Positions 11,690 to 22,530 of a stretch of DNA of 64,000 nt are shown piece after piece. Both the position numbers and the translations under genes were made by a program. The notes beneath the pieces were generated by a model. That model was given only the letters and a program-made list of their open reading frames with translations. It searched no databases and was not told where the DNA came from. Source of the DNA: Microvelia longipes (taxonomy: Eukaryota > Arthropoda > Insecta > Hemiptera > Veliidae); NCBI GenBank assembly GCA_018340805.1, contig JACMZG010000008.1:15093139-15157138 (forward strand), given 5' to 3'. Position 1 is the stretch's first letter. Every line of letters starts with the position of its first letter.

Positions 11690-11912
11690 CTCTCTTGTTC
11701 TAAGAAGATAACATTATTAAGGTCAAACTTATGATTTTGGTTTGTGCATGTAATGATACAGCAGTATGATTTAGTTTAGTAGATTTAACATTGCTTTCAT
11801 GCTGTTTTTTTGCGATTTTCCCAAGTTTGTCGTGATTCACCGATATATTTACCAGGACATCTCATTACAAGAAACCTTATAGACGAACCCCATATTATCA
11901 TTAATATTTAGT
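11690..11912 (-). pseudogene. Penelope-like GIY-YIG endonuclease remnant
   Basis: Reading the minus strand from about 11893 downward gives MGFVYKVSCNEM. After a one-base shift it continues CPGKYIGESRQTWENRKK and then LNHTAVSLHAQ. The GfVYkv..C..C...YIGES pattern is the GIY-YIG nuclease used by Penelope-like elements to nick the target. It is broken by the frameshift. Confidence 0.6.
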
Positions 11913-12500
11913 TTATCTTAAGTTTCGAAAAATGTTGTCATTAATTTTGTTTCTCGGTTTATGGCCTAGTTTTAGGTCGTGGCAATCATATTTTTTAAAA
12001 GTTTTTTGAATAGTTTGAGAAAGACCTTTAATGTATGTTAGACTACTATGAATAATTTTATTAGGAACTTGAGTATGACTATTCTGACTATTGGTTTGTT
12101 CACTGGGATTATTACTTGTTTTATTCTTTTCGTAGATGGTGTGCCAAAATGATTTTATTAATTTAGGTGGATAAAAATTATCTATTAACTTTTTGAAAAT
12201 TATTGATTTAATGTTGGGAACATATTGCAAATTTGTTAATTTCAAAGCTCGGCTTATAAGGTTTAAGGTTGTGTTTTTGATTTGTGAGAACGGGTGGTTG
12301 GATTTAAAATTAAGAAATCTATTTCCTTTTACAGGTTTGTCATTCCATTTGGTTGTTAAAATGCCTTCAATAGATTTTATTACTGTCAAATTAAAAAGGA
12401 AAGTTTTATTATTCTCAATGTTCCACTGTGAATTAAATTTATTTTGAAATTCATTGAGTTCGGAAAGCAAAGGTTGAACATATTCTGATTTAATTATCAA
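11910..12500 (-). pseudogene. Penelope-like RT, C-terminal part
   Basis: The minus-strand frame from 12500 down to 11913 (195 codons) contains TVIKSIEGILTTKWNDKPVKG, RFLNFKSNHPFSQIKN and SRALKLTNLQYVPNIK, then DNFYPPKLIKSFW. This is the typical end of Penelope-like RT (T-x-vYRKpT, yLNf-SnHP-x-xK, RA..L, NxYP). The N-terminal two thirds of RT, including the catalytic Asp box, is absent, so it is truncated. Confidence 0.7.
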
Positions 12501-13031
12501 AATAAATCGTCTATGTATTTTTTGATAACCTAGGTTTAAATTTAGTTTTAGATAAAACTGAGTTTAATAAGAAATTAACGAAAATACCACTTAAATTAAC
12601 CGACATTCCTCTTTAATCTCCGACTTTAATGACGACGGAGATTTTACTCTCTGATTTCTAAGTTTAAATTACAACCTGAATTTTATTGTAAGTTTATTTA
12701 TATTATTTTTTATAAATTAATTATCATTTGTGAAATTTAATAATTTAATTTAGTATTTGATTTGTTTAAAAAAACTTATGTTATGGTTTTTCTTCATTTT
12801 TGTATGTTAGACATGAATATGCCCGATGACTAGGGGGCGAAATATAGTTTAGTACTGTAGTAAGGAGTGTGTTTTTTAGTATTCCCTATAGTGTCTTTTA
12901 AATACATTAAAAAATTATGTTTTTTTTAATTCTCATCACTATATTTTTAGTCATTATTTTCCTAAAATATACCATAACAGATGGAATCTTGAAAAATTAT
13001 TTATTTCTATGACGTCTTATTTCCTTTTTAG

Positions 13032-14020
13032 GTGATGAAGCCAACTATAGTCTTGAAGTAGATTTTTTTATTGTTGATGAACCTCAAGCTGGGCCATCTG
13101 GGATTGGCCGAATGTCTACCCCCAAAAAATGTCAGCCCCAGCATTGTGCATATCTTCTATTGGTGATGAATATCATGATAAAGTGTTGGCTGTGCCTCTT
13201 GACGATGTTCATGAAGTCAACATTTCGGCTGTTACCACAGCTAGTGGAACCTCTGGCTCTGATTCAATAGTAGTAACCCAACATTCCTCGACTAGGTCAT
13301 CATCTCAATCCTTCAATTTAAAAGACATTGGGGAAACAAGATTTAAGAATTTGACTCCTAGAAAACACAAACTTACTAATGTGATGAGGAAACTGCAAAA
13401 AGAATTGATAAGGCTACAGAAGGAAAATGAAAAGAAAAAGAAGACTGTAAAAGAAATCTTGAGGAATGATGTTTCATCTGTGTCCAACCAAATAGGGAAT
13501 AAATTGTCAAAGCCTGCTGAGCAAATCATGGCAGCACAGTGCGTCTGGCTAAGGTGTCATCAAAAGGAAGAAGATGGACTTAGGACGAGAAGCTTTTGGC
13601 ACTAACTATGTTAAAGAGATCACCAAAAGAGTATTATTTCCTAAAAAAAACATATTTTGCTTACCCTCCCGGAATACCTTACTATCAGTTTTGAATAAGG
13701 TTCCCCTTAATACAGGAATTAATTTTGCTGTGTTTAATACTATGTCAAAGTTAATGTCTCAAATGGATGAAAGCAACAGATAGTGCTAGGTGATGTTTGA
13801 TGAAATGAGTATCAGAGATCTCTTAAGTTATGACTCCAAGCAAGACATTATTATAGGATATGAAGATCTAGGCAGTTGGGGTAGATCAGCTTGTCTCGCA
13901 AAACATGACACGTCTGTCTTTATGGCACGTGGCATCCGGAAAAGATGGCAACAACCTCTTACTTTCTACTTCACCAAGAGTGGACTCTCAGCTACTACAC
14001 TTGCAGATCTCATTAAAGAG
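13032..14020 (+). pseudogene. THAP9/P-element-like transposase: large central exon
   Basis: The exon starts after ttttag (13031) and joins the THAP exon in phase 1; it ends at donor gtgaga (14021). It encodes a Ser/Thr-rich linker, a Lys/Glu coiled-coil (RKLQKELIRLQKENEKKKK, about 13386-13440), and then the start of the RNase H-fold transposase: FAVFNTMSKLMSQMD, MMFDEMSIRDLLSYD and IIIGYEDLG. The MxFDxMxIR motif carries the first catalytic Asp in this family. Breaks: a frameshift at the A/C run near 13117-13129, another near 13560, and stops at 13781-13795 just before the Asp motif. Confidence 0.7.
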
Positions 14021-14176
14021 GTGAGATATAATGAATAAAATTTTTTTAAGTTAAATGAGTTTTTAACTCATTATATTACATTATAACTATTCCATTATAA
14101 TTGATTGTTGGCTATCATTCATAAATAATGTGTCATAAAAAAATTGTATCATTAGATATTTATGTCACTTTTTTAG

Positions 14177-14417
14177 GTACTTAGGAGCTGCAAATCTGCG
14201 GGTATGACAGTGGTCAACATTGTTTGTGATAGGGGAGCATCAAATGTTGCTGCAATAAATGCATTAGGTGCATCAATGGATAGGCCAATTATAACAATTG
14301 ATGGGGATGAAATCTTTACAATTTTTGACCCTCCACATTTATTAAAATGCACCAGAAATATGCTGATGAAATATAATTGTAGAATTTCTATATCAGAAGA
14401 ACTTGGAGCTGAAATAG
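14177..14417 (+). pseudogene. THAP9/P-element-like transposase: exon with second catalytic region
   Basis: Acceptor ttttttag (to 14176), donor gtaag (14418). It encodes SCKSAGMTVVNIVCDRGASNVAAINALG and, near the end, FDPPHLLKCTRNMLMKYN. In THAP9/P transposases these are the CDGxxSN block and the FDPPHLLKxxRN block, the latter in the GTP-binding insertion region. This exon is open throughout. The gene is then interrupted for about 4.5 kb by unrelated elements. Confidence 0.75.
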
Positions 14418-14689
14418 GTAAGAATAATTGTAGTATGTTATGTAACACTGTATATAACTTAGTTTTTCCAAATTGTATTAGTTAACACAGTATGTTAACA
14501 TTTTGCTAGTTACATCATTAGGTGTCTCTTATTCAATTCGGATAAATTATTTGAATCGAATATATTATGAATATATAAATACTGTGATTATATGATATTA
14601 GCACCAATTATGAGATTTTTTAATATTCTTCATTGCCGTAAAATATAGGTGCTTTGGGTTATTGGAGGTAATTATTGTAAATAAATTTT

Positions 14690-15145
14690 GACATTATTTG
14701 ACTCTGTACCTCATGATGTCTTGTGGAAAAAACTTTACCAATTAGGAATAAGTCCCAAATTTGAAATTCATAAGAATATTATTTGATCTTTATTCGAAAG
14801 CAAAAGCTAGGGCAGAAGTTGATGGACAGAGATCAGATCCAATCCAGATAACAGAAGGACTTTTACAAGGAGAGGCACTTTCATCATTTTTATTTCTTGC
14901 TTTCTTGAGGGATATAGTAGAATTTTTCAAATCAAGAGGCTTCAGAGGTGCCAAAATTACTCAACTAATATATCTTATTCTTTTGCTCTATGCTGATGAT
15001 GTAGCATTTTTAGCTCATAGTTGGACAGAGGCACAGGATCTATTAAACACGCCCGAAGATTATTGCCGTATAAACCGTTTAACGGTTAATGTTGATCAAA
15101 CTAAAGCAGTTTATTTAGTCGATCAACCAGGCAAAAGAAACTGAG
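14690..15145 (+). pseudogene. LINE reverse-transcriptase fragment
   Basis: The fragment begins within DSVPHDVLWKKLYQLGIS, shifts frame near 14760, and continues through PIQITEGLLQGEALSSFLF and LLLYADDVAFLAHSW (the catalytic YADD box) to LTVNVDQTKAVYL. This is RT blocks 3-6 of a non-LTR retrotransposon. Both ends are missing and no endonuclease is visible. It interrupts the THAP9-like gene. Confidence 0.75.
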
Positions 15146-15375
15146 GCCTCTAAAATGCAAAGGGAAGAACGTGCAATATGTTAAAGATTATAACTATCTA
15201 GGAGTATTATTTACGCCTTCCTGCAAGTTCTTAAAAACTACACAATTTTTTTATTTTGGTGATTATTGGTCTCCATAATAGTTCAATATTTTCTTGTTAG
15301 GGACACTTAAGAAACTACTTAATGGTTGTCAAATTATTTATTCATTCTTTACGATATTTCGCTTGTTTTTCCAAG

Positions 15376-15651
15376 CATATTCATGTAAAATCTAAAAAAA
15401 ACAAAAGGAAAATACAAATGTTTTAATATAATATTCGTTGGTATGCTGGTAACTTAGTCACGCAAAGAAATATTAATTACAAGTGGAATTAAAAACTTTT
15501 AATTGTAAGTTGTAGCTTTAAACTTGTAAGGTTTTAATTCCACTTATTATTATTAATATTTCTTTGCATGACTAAGTTACCAGCATACCAACGAATATTA
15601 TATTAAAACATTTGTATTTTCCTTTTCGTTTTTAGATTTTACATGAATATG
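15376..15651. repeat. 276 bp imperfect palindrome
   Basis: The left arm starting CATATTCATGTAAAATCT (15376-15501) is mirrored by the right arm (15531-15651) ending AGATTTTACATGAATATG. The spacer is about 30 bp. The outer sequence (tatttcgcttg...caagcatattcatgt) resembles the arms of the Penelope-like element at 10448-12909, so it may be two head-to-head terminal pieces of a related element. Confidence 0.8.
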
Positions 15652-15822
15652 TGTGGTTAACTAATATTGATATAGTGTGTGACCTAGTGATTTATAAAAT
15701 AAACATTGTAATATTAAAGTGAACCACTGACCCAAATAAATATTGTAATAGTAATTTAAATAGCTTGTAATAGTAGATTTAAGAATTGTATAATGTATAT
15801 AATAGATTACGAGTCTGGCCTT

Positions 15823-16570
15823 TATGGAGAACTGCAAAGTTGCACTTCCCACGATACTGGAAGCCGGGGAGGAGGGAAAAAACGTGGAACAACCCAAGCG
15901 AATAGAGCAGTGTGTACCTAGGAGTGATAGAGAGTGGTGATAGAGAGATGGTAACTAAGTTTACCAATCATTATTCTCCCAAATGTAATGTGACTGTTGA
16001 GCGCCACCGGTTTTTATCAAGGAAGCAGCTAAATTCAGAGAGCATAGACGATTATGTAATAGCTTTAAGGAATCTTTCGCTTTCATGTGACTTTGGCACA
16101 CTTTGTGACAGCCTTGTCAAAGATGTCCTAATTTGTGGCCTGACAGAGTCAGGCCACAAATTCGACTGCGAGAGAGTCGCTCTCACATAAAAGAAAAATT
16201 GCTTCAAACTCCTGGCCTCGATCTTGAAAAGGCATTGAATATATGTAGGACTATTGAACTCACGAAAGCTCAAGTAAAAGAAATGTCGGATGAGTCATCT
16301 AGTTTAAATACTTTTACCGATAACAGTTTAGTTCAGGCTGTTGGTAAGACTCCATGGCACCAATATGAGACAACCCGACGAAGTAATCAGGGCAATTCTA
16401 GTAGCCATAATAGTAAAGTTTCTGATGCTGATTTACCCAGAAGTTCTCCGAGTTTTGGTGCGGGAACTGAGTGTATTCGAAGTGGTGAAATTTACAGATA
16501 CAGGTGCCCTGCTAAAGGCAAGATTTGTTCCCGTTCCGAGGCCAAACCCTCCAAACCCCACACCTGACAC
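15823..16570 (+). pseudogene. gypsy-type gag fragment
   Basis: Pieces in more than one frame read MENCKVALPTILEAGEEG, then FTNHYSPKCNVTVERHRFL, SIDDYVIALRNLSLSCDFG, LVKDVLICGLT, then LDLEKALNICRTIELTKAQVKEM and TPWHQYE. This is the order of a Ty3/gypsy Gag capsid region. A 15 bp inverted duplication at 16130-16162 interrupts the ICGLTDS-like segment, and part of the capsid before FTNHY is missing. No LTRs or protease were found, so this is an isolated remnant. Confidence 0.65.
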
Positions 16571-17670
16571 CATGTTATGTAAATGTCCAAACATTAAATA
16601 ATAAAATAAACAAAAAGACTTTAAGAACAGAACGACATTATAATTCACAAGTCCACAAAATACACACATGTGATGTGCGGCGGCCATTATACTTACAAAA
16701 AGGCGGGGGGCCCGAGCCACTTATAAAAATCTAAATAAAGCTTTACAATCTTTATAACAAGGATCTTTAAATCCATATACTTATCTATAAGTTAATCTAC
16801 TCTAAATGTATAATTTTATTTCAAATTTTTATACTTTGAAAGTTTTGTATGTTATAATATGAACACCTTTTGTAAAGAATATGTAATTCTTAAAACAAAT
16901 ATACTATTATTATTATTATTTTTTATTTTTATTTTTCTTAGCTTTTGCCAGTTTTCGTTAGCATTAGTCGGGTATAAAGTACCAAGACTAAGGCTAATTT
17001 AAAGTTATTTATTGATTTAAAACTTGGTTGCACCAAGAATAATTATTTATTTATTTATTTATTAAATTATTAATAATTTATGCATGCACAGCATGCTTAC
17101 TTATTCTAAATTCTGATCATTATATTAATGTAATTGTTTTATTTATTATTTATGTTGCATGATCATCATTGATATTGAATTCTGATCATTATATTAATGT
17201 AATTGTTTTATTATTATTTATATTGCATGATCTATGATCTTACTAACTATAACTTAAAATTAATGAGAAATGAGATTAAAAATTATTAATAAACCAATAA
17301 ATGATAATTAATTAATAATTAAAAGAATATAATTATAAAGTAACTGAATAAATATGAAAAAATCAAATTAAATTAAAGGAATACCACTAAATAAAGTGAA
17401 TTAGTACTAATTAAATTAATGTGTTACAAATATATTATAAAAAATAGAACTCAAAGTAACCACAGCTGAAAGGCTGATTTGAGGAACATAAATATAGTAT
17501 AAAAATAAAAGAATAGATAAATAATAAATAAGTAATAATAAATAAATTATATATAAATATAAATAAATTATAATAATAATAAATAAACAATTATAATATG
17601 CCAAGTCATGTAGATAAAATATTCATGTATATTAGTTATGTATATGTAATATGTTATTGTTTCCTTAATA
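16571..17670. other. AT-rich stretch without genes
   Basis: No domain-bearing ORF. It contains ATT/TTTA simple runs, a tandem duplication at about 17103-17240 and an AAT-rich tract at about 17510-17590. Confidence 0.6.
17103..17240. repeat. tandem duplication, about 70 bp unit
   Basis: Two adjacent copies of a segment beginning AATTCTGATCATTATATTA and ending TTGCATGATC, at about 17109-17163 and 17177-17231, with a few differences. Confidence 0.8.
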
Positions 17671-18360
17671 AATGGTTTCATTTCATTTCATTTCATTTCA
17701 TTGATTTAAAACATTTTTAACTATATTACAGGTGTTAAGAATTGCAGCCTTTTGAATGTCATGAAGAGTGTTGTGATTTAAGTCCAGAGCTTTAATATTA
17801 TTAATTAGACTATGAGGTACAACTCCAGAAGTGGACATGACAAATGGAACCTTTTTCATCTCCCATAATCTTTGAATTTCAAATGACAGCTCAGTGTACT
17901 TTCTTATTTCCTCGGCTACTTTTGTTTGCAAGTTATTACTATTTGGAACAGCTACGTCTATAATGTAGGTTTTTTCTGTTTTTTATTGATTAGAGTAATA
18001 TCAGGCCTATTATTGTGAATTGTTTTGTCTGTAATTATAGTACGGTCATAGTAGAGCTTATAGGTGTTGCTTTCCAGGACAGGCTCAGGGTTATATTTGT
18101 AGTAAGGTGTGTAGCTTGGTAAAAGTTTATACTTGATGGCTAATTGTTGGTGGATTAAATTTGCAATTTGATTATGCCTATGAAGATAGTCAGTTTGAGT
18201 TAACATTTTACAGCCAGAAGTGATATGTTCTATTGTTTCTGGTTGGATGTGGCAGAGTCTACAGGTGTCAGATGTTAAGTTCTTGTCGTGCAGAATGTGT
18301 TTTCTATAGTTCCTTGTATTGACTATATTATCTTGTATAGCCATCATGAATCCTTCCGTC
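17671..18360 (-). mobile_element. LINE 3' fragment with restriction-like endonuclease
   Basis: The minus strand reads from 18347 with AIQDNIVNTRNYRKHI, CRLCHIQPETIEHITSGC (CCHC finger before the nuclease), YYDRTIITDKTIHNNRPDITLI and, after one frameshift near 17958, IDVAVPNSNN and KYTELSFEIQRLW. The RPD ... DVAxP motif marks a restriction-like endonuclease as in R2/R4/Dong-type LINEs. The 3' end carries a TTTCA/TGAAA pentamer tail (17671-17700). The 5' end is truncated at about 18360, so RT is absent. Confidence 0.8.
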
Positions 18361-18444
18361 TCTGGGAAGAGATCTCTTATTATTATTATATAATAAGAGA
18401 TTATTATTATATAATAAGAGATTATTATTATATTATTATTATTT

Positions 18445-18829
18445 AAATAAAAACAGATTAGTTACACAAAAAGTCCTTTTATTTTTTAATATATAATAAT
18501 AACTAAGCTTTCGACTAAAAATTAGTCATCATCAGAGTTTAACAAATATAAAATATAAAATGAAAAAACAATTTTACAGACTACTTCATATTGCACCTTG
18601 GTATGTTTTGGTAAGCTATCTATTGTAAGCTATCTATACTAAGCTATTGTATTCATAGCTTACCAAAACATACCAAGGTGCAATATGAAGTAGTCTGTAA
18701 AATTGTTTTTTCATTTTATATTTTATATTTGTTAAACTCTGATGATGACTAATTTTTAGTCGAAAGCTTAGTTATTATTATATATTAAAAAATAAAAGGA
18801 CTTTTTGTGTAACTAATCTGTTTTTATTT
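18445..18829. repeat. 385 bp near-perfect palindrome with hammerhead-like motifs
   Basis: Left arm 18445-18619 and right arm 18655-18829 are inverted copies, beginning and ending with AAATAAAAACAGATTAG and its complement. The spacer is about 35 bp. Each arm has CTGATGA, a six-pair stem GACTAA/TTAGTC and GAAA, on opposite strands. Penelope-like termini are the likeliest source. It lies just before the resumption of the THAP9-like gene. Confidence 0.85.
18739..18765 (+). ncRNA. hammerhead-ribozyme-like motif (right arm)
   Basis: CTGATGA (18739-18745) is followed by a stem-loop GACTAA-TTT-TTAGTC (18747-18761) and GAAA (18762-18765), the core order of a hammerhead ribozyme (CUGANGA, stem II, GAAA). 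I could not place a convincing stem III and cleavage triplet, so activity is unproven. The mirror copy is on the minus strand at 18509-18535. Confidence 0.4.
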
Positions 18830-18920
18830 ATATTTGTTTTACAAGTCCACAAATAAGAAACTTTTTAATTATTATTATTATTTTATCATCATCTTGTTTT
18901 CCTTTGTATGTGAAAGTGAG

Positions 18921-19119
18921 CATTTTAGAGGGACTGCCAAATGGAGCGATGTGATTGATGCTGTAAACATCGACCAAAAATCAGCCGTTTTTAGAATGCT
19001 ATATAAAATTACCAAGGACCATCTAAATCCTTAAAGATGTGCACAAATGAAGGTGTCATATGATGCTCAAGTATTAAGTCATCAGGTGGCTTCCTTCATA
19101 TTCAACAAAATTAAATCAG
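18921..19119 (+). pseudogene. THAP9/P-element-like transposase: penultimate region
   Basis: Encodes HFRGTAKWSDVIDAVNIDQK and ITKDHLNP (KLTdxHixP-like), a stop at 19032-19034, then MKVSYDAQVLSHQVASFIFNKIKSG. This is the AxW..I...Y..D and KMKVxxAxQVxS block of P/THAP9 transposases. The donor gtcagt at 19120 leaves phase 1, matching the next exon. The left splice boundary is uncertain because the upstream phase does not fit a simple intron. Confidence 0.65.
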
Positions 19120-19373
19120 GTCAGTAGTGTAATCATTAAGAAACTATGAAATTATTAAATTGAACTAAGAATTACCTGGTGACCCAAATGAACCAGACTC
19201 ATTTATCTAAACTTTAACTATAGAAAATAATGTAAAGAAGTACAAGTAGAGAGACATAATGTATTACCTATTTTTTCCCCTTCAAAAACATACCACTGCC
19301 GTGTAAATGTTAATCAATATTTTTGTTTTTTAATGATGTACTTGTTTTGTAAGTTCTTCTTACTTATTTCCAG

Positions 19374-20476
19374 GTTCTATGGATGAAAGCTGCATAGGAA
19401 CCGTTGAATTTTTGGGAATGTTCAACCACCTTTTTGATTGCTTGAATGGTGCAGGATTAACACCAAGTGGCGCCAAAGGGTATAGATACAGCATTGAAGT
19501 CAAAAGGGAAAATTTTCATTTGGATTATTTGGACAAGTGTATTACAACAATTAAAGACCTGCAGTTTTTGAAAGAGGTTCCAGTGACAGCATCAAAGACG
19601 GTATTAAAAGTTACAAGCCCTCCCTCACAAAATGGATGGATTTATACCCTTAATGCCATTCCATTGATATGGAAAAGAGTGAAGTCCTGTGGCTTCACAT
19701 TTTTATCTACCAGGGTGTTAAACCAAGACCTCGTAGAAAGGTTGTTTGGTGCTATAAGATCCAATTGTGGCTCTACCCAAATCCATCAACAGTACAGTTT
19801 ATTTCGGCTATAAAGACAACTATCATAAATGATTTGTCCCGAGAGTCTCTCAAAGGGTGCAATGAGGAAGCAGAGGACATAAATTCTGATACACAACCAT
19901 TCCTCAGAGACTTGAGAGAGTTTATTTTGGCAGAAGAAGAGGAATCAAGTTGTCATGTTATTATTGAGCCAGAGGAAGACATTGATGATCCTAAAATCGA
20001 TAATTACCCAGACTTTGAGGGAGATGATGCAACTGTATTTGTTGCAGGATTTATATCGAGAAGAATTAATAAAGTTGTGTCATGTGAGCAATGCGCTGGA
20101 GTAATAATGGCTGATAACACTGATGATCAAATATATAGCCATAAGAACAAGGGAGTACAATGTCAAGAAAAAAGGTTTGGCATATCCTTCAGTTTTTCTA
20201 ATTCAACTCGTAAAGGCGTCATCAAACATTTTTGAAAGCACTTTTCATCTAATATCGCATGGGAAGAAAGTGAAGGCATGTGCTGCTCAAAAATTTATGG
20301 AAAGACTCGACTTTACTCACTTCAAAGAAATATGCCCAATTCATGGAGAAAAAATGGTTGAATTATTTCTAAATTCATTCCTAACCATATCTATAAATTG
20401 GTGGATCAAGAGGCAAAATAGAATCACAGCAGAGTCAACAGTTCATTGGAGAGAAGCCAGAAAGATGGCATCCTGA
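19374..20476 (+). pseudogene. THAP9/P-element-like transposase: last exon
   Basis: Acceptor ttccag (to 19373) joins in phase 1. It encodes TVEFLGMFNHLFDCLNG, NGWIYTLNAIPLIWK and STRVLNQDLVERLFGAIRSNCG, the family's NQD(x)3E..Fg.iR block with the last catalytic acid. After a frameshift near 19755-19790 come an acidic stretch (EEDIDDPKIDNYPDFEGDD), VFVAGFISRRINK and a CEQC pair. A second shift near 20170 leads to GLAYPS and a stop at 20474-20476. Usual family length is about 750-900 residues, which the pieces approach. An AATAAA-type signal follows at about 20479. Confidence 0.75.
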
Positions 20477-21076
20477 CAAATAAATGATTTTTTTAACAAA
20501 CATCAGTGAGCTCTTTATTAGACGGCTAAATGGGACAATTCTTGATTGTCTTGCGTTAAAAATTTACCGATTTTGATCACATTTGGTTTGTGTGTAGTAC
20601 TAATTACATGTTAAGAGGCGTATAGTTTATGGATAAAACTAAAAAATGTTTTCCAAAATGGCGGCCAATATGGCGGACCACTTAAAAATTAATTTTGTAT
20701 AAAAAAAATCAAGTTGTATAAAAATAAAAATGAAATATATGTTTCATGGTCAACATTTTTCAGAATGACGGCAAAAACTGTCGATTAAAAAAATAAAATT
20801 AATAGTCATGTATTGAATAATATATCATTGAAAAGCTTTTGATGAGTAGAACAAAAAATGTTCCAAATAACTTATAATATTATTATAAGTAAATATAATA
20901 ATATATTATATTAATATATATAATATTATAATATTATTATTAATAAATAAATAATATTCCAAATAATTCAACATGGTGGCCATAATTTTGTACAATAATA
21001 ATTCTTGACTGATTTTATAAGAAATTCCCAGATAAAGCTCAATTATAATGTACTTTAGATACTTACATTAGCAAAG

Positions 21077-21200
21077 AAACTAGGTTATATCAAATAATTT
21101 TTAGGAAAGCAGTACCACTTTTGCAAAACTAGGTTATATCAAATTATGTTTAAAAGAGCAGTACCTCTTTCTCAAAACTAGGTTATATCGAATCATGTAT
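21077..21200. repeat. 49 bp tandem repeat, about 2.5 copies
   Basis: AAACTAGGTTATATC recurs at about 21077, 21126 and 21175, followed by a diverged GCAGTACC segment in the first two units. Confidence 0.8.
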
Positions 21201-21265
21201 TTGATTAATTTATTAATCAAATACAAAATATATCCTGTTATTAATTAATTTTATTTTATAAATTC

Positions 21266-21382
21266 TAAACATGGTTAATATTTAATACACTTGAGTTTAA
21301 AAAAATATTAAAAAAATTGTGGTTTGACAATTAAATATATATTTTTTTTAAACTCAAGTGAATTAAATATTAACCATGTTTA
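21266..21382. repeat. 117 bp hairpin element
   Basis: Inverted arms of about 40 bp (21266-21308, 21337-21382), outermost TAAACATGGTTAATATTTAA and its complement, one or two mismatches. A small MITE or foldback relic. Confidence 0.75.
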
Positions 21383-22513
21383 ACATATACCACAAAATCT
21401 CTGTCAAAACAACTAATGATTTATATATTCTACTAACGTGAGTTCCTAATGCAACGCATTACTAGTATATTTAATGATTCATACGTATAAGCTTAAGGGA
21501 AAATGTAATTTGTTGTAGAATTATTTATGTAATAAATTTTTTATACATGTATTGGTTAATAATTTGGAGTTTTGTTCAAGGTAATATCTAGATTATTTGT
21601 ATAATTAAATGGATTTGTGTTAATTGTATATAGTAGCATGTATTTTATTAGTAATTTTTAAATCTGTGTGAAAATGTACACAATCACACTAGAAATATAT
21701 AAATGATTTGGCAATTCCTGAGCATAATTTTAAAGGTCTAATCAGGGAGTCAATCCTTATACTTTTCCTCATTTTACAGTAGGTATATTGAAAAAGTAAT
21801 GTTTGCAAAAAATCCGAAACTAAGATGTCACCGTATTTGTCCCTTTTAGGTGATTTAAAGGCCTCCCGAGTGGTTTTCACAAAGTTGTCTGTCTGTGTGT
21901 CTGTTATCATCGAAGCTTCTTGTGTATTTATACTAGAGAGTTGAAACTTTGTACAAAAATCAGTCTACCGCTGTAGTTGTGCTATTTGAAAAATATTTTT
22001 TTTTAGCATGCTTAACTTGTAATAACGACTTGCAAAATTTTAAAAAATCACAAAACAATGAAAAATTTTTGATCGAATTTAGATTTGGCACGCATGTGGC
22101 TATTTAAAAGACTAATATATAAGCTTCATCTTATAATCAACAATAGTTCAATTTAAATCAAATGACTTGTGTACGTTTTTTACAAAATTAAAAAAAATAT
22201 AAAATGATTCAATTGAGTTTAAATTTGGTACAACTGCATGTACACCTTTACTTAATAAATAAGTGCACTAAGATTTGTTTTAATAGGACCAGTATATGCA
22301 TGATTTTTTTGGATCAAAAAAATTAAGCAACATTGATACGGTTCATAAATTTAAATATAAAAATATAATCAGTCATTTTTGGAAAGCTATTTGGGTTAGT
22401 TCATGAGTTGTCCACACCGGTCTGCCGCAGTGTTAAATTTTAGTAGCTTGCGATAATCGAATTCAAACTTTTCCTCATTGAAGTTAACCCCCCCCCCTGG
22501 TCTAAACTGAATC

Positions 22514-22530
22514 TACAGTGTATCGTCAAG
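22514..22530 (+). repeat. 5' terminal inverted repeat of the DD82E transposon
   Basis: TACAGTGTATCG followed by TCAAG. The first 12 bases are identical to the complement of the 3' end at 35296-35307. Confidence 0.7.

Larger units (their letters stand above)
10448..12909 (-). mobile_element. Penelope-like element remnant with long inverted arms
   Basis: Two inverted arms of about 285 bp (10448-10732 and 12622-12909) share both outermost (TAATGTATTTAAAAGACAC) and innermost sequence. Between them, on the minus strand, lie the end of a reverse transcriptase and a GIY-YIG endonuclease remnant, the Penelope-like arrangement. The middle (about 11040-11510) is a TTAT/TATTTAT microsatellite. The arms carry a conserved hairpin next to gcgaaatatag, a feature seen at Penelope-like ends. 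It lies in an intron of the THAP9-like gene, in the opposite orientation. Confidence 0.7.
20477..22513. other. intergenic, repeats only
   Basis: No coding potential. The ORF at 21689-21910 shows no domain. The stretch holds a 49 bp tandem repeat, a hairpin element and a GTCTGTCTGTG run near 21890 of the kind common in insect MITEs. Confidence 0.6.

Noticed and set aside
21689..21910. 73-codon minus-strand ORF containing MITDTQTDNFVKTTREAF
   Set aside because: Arises from a CTGTCTGTGTGT-type repeat common in insect MITEs; no other coding evidence.
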